Source: Actinobacteria bacterium OV450
GTDB lineage: Bacteria; Actinomycetota; Actinomycetes; Streptomycetales; Streptomycetaceae
Length of the DNA: 64,000 bases
Direction of reading: 5' to 3'
Assembly (NCBI GenBank): GCA_001298555.1
Contig: LJCW01000379.1
Location: forward strand, 1 to 64,000
The notes below the pieces were generated by a model. That model searched no databases. It saw only the letters and a list, made by a program, of their open reading frames with translations, and was not told where the DNA came from. Position numbers and translations under genes: made by a program. Within the stretch, counting starts at the first letter, position 1. Each line of letters begins with the position of its first letter. Positions 59,226 through 64,000 of the stretch are shown piece by piece.

Positions 59226-60038
59226 TCACGGGGAGCCCGGCTGTCCCCTCCCGCTCGGGTCCGGCGTGGGTGTGGGCGTGGGGGCCGGGGTGGGCGTGGG
59301 CTTCGGGCTCGGCGTCGGCGGGGTCGGACTCGGCGCCCGGCCCCCGGAGTCCGGGGAGCCCCCGGTCCCCGGGGAGGCCGCGGTGTCCGGGGCTGAGGCG
59401 TCGGGGCTCGGGCCCCGGCCGCCGCGCTCGCCCGAGGGGCTCGGGGAACTCCGGGCCCCCGGGGTCCTCCCGCCGCCCCTGCCGTCGGTGGCGGGCTCCT
59501 TGCCGGGGCCGGCGGGCCGCTCGTCGCCCGCCTTGCGCGTGCCGCCGGACCAGATGGTTCCGCCGCCCTGGCTGATCGCCGTGCCGGAGAAGGCCTCGTA
59601 CGTCCCGAGGCCGCCGAGCGCGATGGCGAAGGCGGCGCCCGAGGCCACCGCGGTGCGCCTCCAGCCCCGTACGCGGGTGCCGTGCACGGTGGCCTCGCCG
59701 AACTCCCCGGACGGCGGGAGCGCACGGAGCAGCAGGGTCCCGTCGGGTGCCTCCTTCCCGGCGGACAGCGGGAACTGAGGGGCCCCGGGGCGGGCGCTCC
59801 CGCGCAGCCGGTCGCCGGTTCGCCTGAAGAGGTGCTGGATGACGGGGCCGCCCGCGGTGGCGACCACGCTCACCACGCCGGCGCCGAGGATGGTCCCGTA
59901 GACGCCCAGCTTCGATGCGAGCAGGGCCGCCGCGACGGTGGCGAGGGAGGAGCCCGCGATCTGGGCCACGCTCAGATCGAGTTTCTTCGTCTCGGTCCCG
60001 GACGCCGGTTCGGCCTCGGGCGCGGTCTTCTGACCCAT
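59226..60038 (-). CDS. Membrane protein with Pro/Ser/Thr-rich tail
   Basis: 270 residues. A soluble N-terminus (KKLDLSVAQIAGSSLATVAA) with a hydrophobic stretch (residues about 26-52), then a linker, a second hydrophobic segment near 125-140 (TAVASGAAFAIALGGLGTYEA), and a C-terminal ~110 residues of Pro, Ser, Gly and Thr ending in repeated PTPTPAPTPTP. This looks like a two-segment membrane protein with an extracellular, wall-spanning tail. ATG 60038 has AGGGG 8 nt upstream; ATG 60044 is too close to it. Unknown function; it lies divergent from sepH. Confidence 0.75.
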   Translation of the reverse strand: MGQKTAPEAEPASGTETKKLDLSVAQIAGSSLATVAAALLASKLGVYGTILGAGVVSVVATAGGPVIQHLFRRTGDRLRGSARPGAPQFPLSAGKEAPDGTLLLRALPPSGEFGEATVHGTRVRGWRRTAVASGAAFAIALGGLGTYEAFSGTAISQGGGTIWSGGTRKAGDERPAGPGKEPATDGRGGGRTPGARSSPSPSGERGGRGPSPDASAPDTAASPGTGGSPDSGGRAPSPTPPTPSPKPTPTPAPTPTPTPDPSGRGQPGSP

Positions 60039-60585
60039 CCTCATCCCCTGTGTGTGCTGCCTCTCGCGACCTCTCGCGGTCTCTCGCGCTTCACCGCTCT
60101 CAGCAGTTACTGACCGCCGAGCGAAACAGATAGTTCCGTTTCTGGTGATTCTGTGAAGCAGGACACCCGAAAACGGGTGCGGCCGCAGGTCCGGCCCGAT
60201 TCGGGGCAGCCCAACTCCCGCCGCCCGCGACAAGTTCGGCGGCGCGGCGGTCCACCCAGGTGGCCCGAATGGAGTACTGTGGCGAGCCCTGGGGCCGTCC
60301 TTCCTTCTGGATGTCCGGACTCGGGAGAGGGGGCCGACTGATGGAGAAACGGCACTCGAGACCGGTGATGCCGCGGCATTGCGCGCGTTCCTGATGCGCA
60401 CAGTAACCATTTGGTCACTGTGCGTGCCCAACGGGTAACCGTGCCATAACGGCGATCAAGGGCGCATGCCCGACACGCCGGTTGAACTCGGCAAGGTTGT
60501 GGCAGGCTGCACCCGGGCAGGCCACACTCGACTAGCGGAAGCAGCGACGCACGTGACGTCGGCAGGCACCACCCGGGAGGTCCCC
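60039..60585. other. Divergent spacer upstream of sepH
   Basis: 547 bp. It contains the dyad at 60398-60423 and a GGGAGG ribosome binding site for sepH at 60576-60581. An in-frame ATG at 60466 upstream of sepH adds 40 residues but lacks a good ribosome binding site. Nothing else coding is supported. Confidence 0.55.
60398..60423. promoter_or_regulatory. Inverted repeat upstream of sepH
   Basis: GCACAGTAACC (60398-60408) and GGTCACTGTGC (60413-60423) are 11-bp arms with one mismatch around ATTT. It lies about 160 bp before the sepH start and is a plausible operator for a developmental or divergent-gene regulator; no known consensus assigned. Confidence 0.5.
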
Positions 60586-61602
60586 ATGCCCGAACTGCGT
60601 GTCGTGGCCGTCTCAAATGACGGCACACGACTGGTGCTCAAGGCTGCGGACAGCACGGAGTACACGCTTCCGATCGACGAGCGGCTGCGGGCTGCCGTGC
60701 GCAACGACCGCGCGCGCCTGAACCAGATCGAGATCGAGGTGGAGAGCCACCTCCGCCCCCGCGACATCCAGGCCCGCATACGGGCCGGTGCCTCCGCCGA
60801 GGAGGTCGCCCAGCTCGCCGGCATCCCCGTCGACCGCGTACGCCGCTTCGAGGGCCCGGTGCTGGCCGAGCGCGCGTTCATGGCGGAACGGGCCCGCAAG
60901 ACGCCCGTGCGCCGCCCCGGCGAGAACACCGGACCCCAGCTCGGCGAGGCCGTGCAGGAGCGGCTGCTGCTGCGCGGGGCCGACAAGGAGTCCGTCCAGT
61001 GGGACTCCTGGCGCCGCGACGACGGCACCTGGGAGGTCCTCCTGGTCTACCGGGTCGCCGGTGAGCCGCACTCGGCGAGCTGGACGTACGACCCGCCGCG
61101 TCGGCTGGTCGTCGCCGTGGACGACGAGGCCCGCTCCCTGATCGGCGAGGCGGACGACCTGCCGGCGACGCCGGAGCCGAGCTTCCCGTTCGTGCCCAGG
61201 ATCGCGCGGCTGCCGCGGGACCGGCCGCTGGACCGCGCCCTGGACCGCCAGCTGGAACGCCCGGTCGCGCCGGCCCCCGAGCCGGAGGAGGAGCGGGACA
61301 CCCTGACGAGCCTGCTGGAGGCCGTACCGAGCTTCCGCGGAGACCTGGTGGTCCCGGAACGGCCCGAGCCCCCGGCGGAGGAACCGGAGGCGGAGGAGCC
61401 GCCGGCCGCCTCGGCGAGCGCGGGCGCCGGCTCCGCGTACGCGGACGTCCTGATGCCGCGCACGGTGGCGGGCCACCGCGACCGCCTGACGGGCACCACG
61501 GACCGCCAGGCGGAGGCCGACGGCGTCCGCCCGGGCCGCCGCGCGGCGGTCCCGAGCTGGGACGAGATCGTCTTCGGCACCCGCCGCAAGAAACAGGAGT
61601 AG
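60586..61602 (+). CDS. sepH: Septation protein SepH
   Basis: 338 residues. N-terminal DUF3071 domain (about 1-165): ELRVVAVSNDGTRLVLK, then a helix-turn-helix-like IQARIRAGASAEEVAQLAGI (about 63-82). The rest is an acidic, Pro/Glu-rich disordered linker with a conserved C-terminal PSWDEIVFGTRRKK. This is the SepH layout: it binds FtsZ and stimulates its assembly for cell division in actinobacteria. ATG 60586 follows GGGAGG. Confidence 0.93.
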   Translation: MPELRVVAVSNDGTRLVLKAADSTEYTLPIDERLRAAVRNDRARLNQIEIEVESHLRPRDIQARIRAGASAEEVAQLAGIPVDRVRRFEGPVLAERAFMAERARKTPVRRPGENTGPQLGEAVQERLLLRGADKESVQWDSWRRDDGTWEVLLVYRVAGEPHSASWTYDPPRRLVVAVDDEARSLIGEADDLPATPEPSFPFVPRIARLPRDRPLDRALDRQLERPVAPAPEPEEERDTLTSLLEAVPSFRGDLVVPERPEPPAEEPEAEEPPAASASAGAGSAYADVLMPRTVAGHRDRLTGTTDRQAEADGVRPGRRAAVPSWDEIVFGTRRKKQE

Positions 61603-61662
61603 CGCCGGCCCGACCTGCGCCCCGGCCCCGCCCCGCGGGCCGAGGCGCGGCCGGGCCCCGGG

Positions 61663-62526
61663 CTACTGAGGAGCCGGGCCCGTGGCGACCGGGCGCACCG
61701 GGTCCGCGGACCACTCCGACCAGCTGCCCGCGTACAGGGCGGCCGGAATCCCGGCCACCTCCAGCGCGAGGACCTCGTGCGCCCCCGAGACCCCCGATCC
61801 GCAGTACACCCCCACCGGGGCCTCGCCCGAGGCGCCCAGCCCGGCGAACCTCTCCCTCAGCGCGTCGGCCGAGAGGAACAGCCCGTCCGCGCCCACGTTC
61901 TCCGTCGTGGGCGCCGACACCGCTCCCGGGATGTGCCCGCCGACCCTGTCGATCGGCTCGACCTCGCCGCGGTACCGCTCCCCCGCCCGTGCGTCCAGCA
62001 GGATCCCGCTGCGCGCGAGGGCCGCCGCCGCGTCCGCGTCGAGCAGTCCCACCGCTCCCGGGTTTGGCTTGAAATCGCCTTCCGAAACCGTCACCGCGTC
62101 GGCGGACACCGGACCGCCCGACGCCGTCCATGCGGCCAGGCCCCCGTCCAGCACCCGCACGCCCGTGTGACCCGTCCAGCGCAACAGCCACCACGCCCGG
62201 GCGGCGGCCCAGCCCAGACCCCCGTCGTACACGACCACCGGCCTGTCCGCCGAGACCCCGGCCCTGCGCATCACCGCGCCGAACTCCTCCGGCTCCGGCA
62301 GCGGGTGCCGCCCGCCCGCTCCCGGCGGACCTGCCAGTTCGCGGTCCAGGTCCACGTACACCGCCCCCGGCAGGTGGCCTGCCTCGTACGCGGACCGGAG
62401 GTCCGGCCCGCCGAGCTGCCAGCGGACGTCCAGCAGCACGGGCGGCAGGGGGCCGGCCAGCTCGTCCCTCAGTTCGGACGCGGAGACGATCGCGGAAGGG
62501 GCGGAGTTCGTGGAGTTCTCAGTCAT
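61663..62526 (-). CDS. Two-domain rhodanese sulfurtransferase
   Basis: 287 residues. Two rhodanese folds: the first (about 15-135) is inactive-type (VLLDVRWQLGG, AVYVDLDREL), and the second (about 150-280) has the catalytic Cys in VGVYCGSGVSGAHEVLAL (about 233). This resembles thiosulfate or 3-mercaptopyruvate sulfurtransferases. Start ATG 62526 is used; ATG 62535 three codons earlier is possible. Convergent with sepH. Confidence 0.92.
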   Translation of the reverse strand: MTENSTNSAPSAIVSASELRDELAGPLPPVLLDVRWQLGGPDLRSAYEAGHLPGAVYVDLDRELAGPPGAGGRHPLPEPEEFGAVMRRAGVSADRPVVVYDGGLGWAAARAWWLLRWTGHTGVRVLDGGLAAWTASGGPVSADAVTVSEGDFKPNPGAVGLLDADAAAALARSGILLDARAGERYRGEVEPIDRVGGHIPGAVSAPTTENVGADGLFLSADALRERFAGLGASGEAPVGVYCGSGVSGAHEVLALEVAGIPAALYAGSWSEWSADPVRPVATGPAPQ

Positions 62527-62702
62527 ACGGCCCATCTTCCTCCCCGCCGCGCGACCGTCGTAACAAGCCCGACATCACCCGTCCGCACCGATTCGGTCAT
62601 CTCTTCCCGCATCGGCGAAACCCGGCCGGTCGGAGCGCGCCGCACCGTCCGGAGTGGAAGCATCTGGTCCGGGATGAGCGACGACGGAGGAGAACCGCTG
62701 AC

Positions 62703-63503
62703 ATGACCGAGGCACCGGAAGCTGCGCGGCGACGCCCGCCCGGCACACCCTGCTGGTCCAGTCTGATGGTGCACGGCCTCGGGACCACGGAGGCCTTCTA
62801 CACCGACCTGTTCGGCTGGGAGTACGAGCCGGGTCCGCAGCCCTTCGGCCCGTACGTCCGCGCCCTCCTCGACGGCCACGAGGTGACCGGCATCGGCGAG
62901 ATGCCGCCGGACCGGCTTCTTCCGGTGGCCTGGACCACGTACTTCGCCACCGACGACGCCGACTCCACGGCCGAGACGATCCGTTCCTGCGGCGGCACGG
63001 TCGCGGTGGGCCCGCTGGACGCGGGCGGCGAGGGGCGCGTGGCGATCTGCTCCGACCCGCTGGGGGCGATCTTCGGGATCTGGCAGGCCGAGGAGCACAT
63101 CGGGACCCGGCTGTCCGGCGTCCCCGGCACCCCGGTCTGGAGCGAGCTGGTCACGCAGGACACGTCGACCGTCGGCAAGTTCTACGCGCACGTCTTCGGC
63201 CACGAGGCCGAGACGCACGCCACCGCCGCCGCCGACTTCGACTACGTGACGCTCCTGCTGGACGGGCGGCCGGTCGCCGCGGTGCACGGGGTCGGGCGCT
63301 CGCTCCCGCACGACCGGGGCCCGCACTGGATGACGTACTTCCAGGTCGAGGACGCCGACATGGCCGCGGCCCGGGTCCACCGGCTCGGCGGGCGCGTCGT
63401 CCAGCCGCCCCGCGAGGGGCTGACCGGCAGGGTGGCCACGGTCACCGACCCGGAGGGCGCGGTCTTCACCGTCGTGGAACGGCGCCCCGGGAACGGCCGT
63501 TGA
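62703..63503 (+). CDS. VOC-superfamily (glyoxalase-like) protein
   Basis: 266 residues, two VOC modules: residues 15-125 (CWSSLMVHGLGTTEAFYTDL, FGIWQAEEHIG) and 135-258 (VWSELVTQDTSTVGKFYAHVFG, FTVVERRPG). Similar actinobacterial two-module proteins occur beside sulfurtransferases. Likely binds a metal and a small ligand; reaction unknown. ATG 62703 after GGAGGAG. Confidence 0.87.
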   Translation: MTEAPEAARRRPPGTPCWSSLMVHGLGTTEAFYTDLFGWEYEPGPQPFGPYVRALLDGHEVTGIGEMPPDRLLPVAWTTYFATDDADSTAETIRSCGGTVAVGPLDAGGEGRVAICSDPLGAIFGIWQAEEHIGTRLSGVPGTPVWSELVTQDTSTVGKFYAHVFGHEAETHATAAADFDYVTLLLDGRPVAAVHGVGRSLPHDRGPHWMTYFQVEDADMAAARVHRLGGRVVQPPREGLTGRVATVTDPEGAVFTVVERRPGNGR

Positions 63504-63522
63504 CCGTCGCCGGACCGGCCCC

Positions 63523-64000
63523 TCAGGCCGGGTTGACCGGCAGGACGTCCGGGGAGAGGGCGGCGGCGTGGGCCGCGTCGCTCGTCATCCGGCGACGGTG
63601 GTGACGACGGCACAGCACCTCGTACCCGACCTCCTCCGGTGAGCGGTTGACGTCGCCGACGACGACCTGCTCGCCCTCGACGACCATCTCGCCGCCCACC
63701 GTGCGGGCGTTGTGGGTGGCGCGGGCGCCGCACCAGCACATCGCCTCGACCTGGAGGGTCTCGATCCGGTCCGCCAGCTCGATGAGCCGCTGCGAGCCGG
63801 GGAACAGCTTGGTCCGGAAGTCGGTGGTGATGCCGAACGCGAAGACGTCCAGGTCCAGGTCGTCCACGACGCGGGCCAACTGGTCGATCTGCTCGGGGGC
63901 GAGGAACTGCGCCTCGTCCACGATGACGTAGTCGACCTTGGCGCCCTTCGACATCTGGCCCACCAGGTACCCGTACAGGTCCATGCCCGGGGCCGCCTCG
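63523..64000 (-). CDS. tdk: Thymidine kinase, N-terminus beyond window edge
   Basis: C-terminal ~158 residues of a type II thymidine kinase. The frame runs open to the window edge at 64000; an internal Met at 63984 is not the start. Seen: Walker B-type VIVDEAQFLAPEQIDQL, lasso-type TDFRTKLFPGSQRLIELAD, and the zinc-binding Cys pair MCWCGARATHNAR with the later CRRHH. Phosphorylates thymidine to dTMP for salvage. The P-loop lies outside the window. Confidence 0.9.
   Translation of the reverse strand, partial: EAAPGMDLYGYLVGQMSKGAKVDYVIVDEAQFLAPEQIDQLARVVDDLDLDVFAFGITTDFRTKLFPGSQRLIELADRIETLQVEAMCWCGARATHNARTVGGEMVVEGEQVVVGDVNRSPEEVGYEVLCRRHHRRRMTSDAAHAAALSPDVLPVNPA

Noticed and set aside
1..64000. 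CRISPR arrays, tRNA or rRNA genes
   Set aside because: No regularly spaced repeats and no cloverleaf or rRNA sequence noticed. The only tandem repeats are the three units at 39561 and short ones at 54391.

Overview
The window looks like chromosomal DNA of a Streptomyces species: very high G+C with strong third-position GC bias, frequent GTG starts, ATGA/GTGA stop-start overlaps, and many Streptomyces core genes in a familiar order (sepH, tdk, coproporphyrin ferrochelatase, cutRS, dut, kdpDE, trkA/ceoBC, DUF3093/DUF3159/DUF3710/DUF4193 genes). I saw no rRNA, tRNA, CRISPR array, integrase or intact insertion sequence.

Layout. (1) 1-4489: housekeeping and accessory metabolism: asparaginase with a divergent AsnC/Lrp regulator, a membrane protein behind an iron box, a PAP2 phosphatase, and a BlaI/M56 protease pair with BlaI-type dyads. 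(2) About 4618-37713: a continuous ~33-kb defence island. (3) 38138-43202: a TrmA-like RNA methyltransferase, a KimA-type K+ transporter and two TrkA-type K+ regulators. (4) 43291-64000: DUF3159 and OB-fold proteins, KdpE/KdpD, DUF3710, dUTPase, thioesterase, CutS/CutR, inositol-phosphatase family protein, ferrochelatase, MFS transporter, sugar-lactone oxidase, SepH, rhodanese, VOC protein and a thymidine kinase cut by the window edge.

The island is a series of modules. On the minus strand, a T5orf172 (GIY-YIG-like) protein, a DUF4357/EVE-like/McrB AAA protein and McrC form a modification-dependent restriction operon. Divergent from it is a four-gene plus-strand operon: an unknown 229-aa helical protein, a Ser/Thr kinase, a DrmD-like SNF2 helicase and a 1711-aa Eco57I-class DNA methyltransferase. 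This resembles parts of Pgl/BREX and class 1 DISARM but lacks their other core genes. Next come a WhiJ-type regulatory trio (XRE-DUF5753, double DUF397, HATPase), an EACC1 protein translationally coupled to a caspase-helicase fusion, an orphan T4-beta-like protein, an AAA ATPase with a TOPRIM-like DUF4276-type partner, and a 2310-aa DEAD/DUF1998 helicase coupled to a RelE-UvrD fusion helicase.

The best candidates for undescribed systems are the kinase-SNF2-methyltransferase operon (possibly functioning with the divergent McrBC-like operon), the EACC1 + caspase-helicase pair, and the DUF1998 helicase + RelE-UvrD pair. All functional calls come from motif recognition by eye; no database search was run.

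Outside the island, 39.6-47.8 kb concentrates potassium homeostasis functions (KimA-like transporter, CeoB/CeoC, KdpDE), and two iron-box-like sequences suggest DmdR1/IdeR control of the membrane protein at 1835 and of the ferrochelatase/MFS divergent region.
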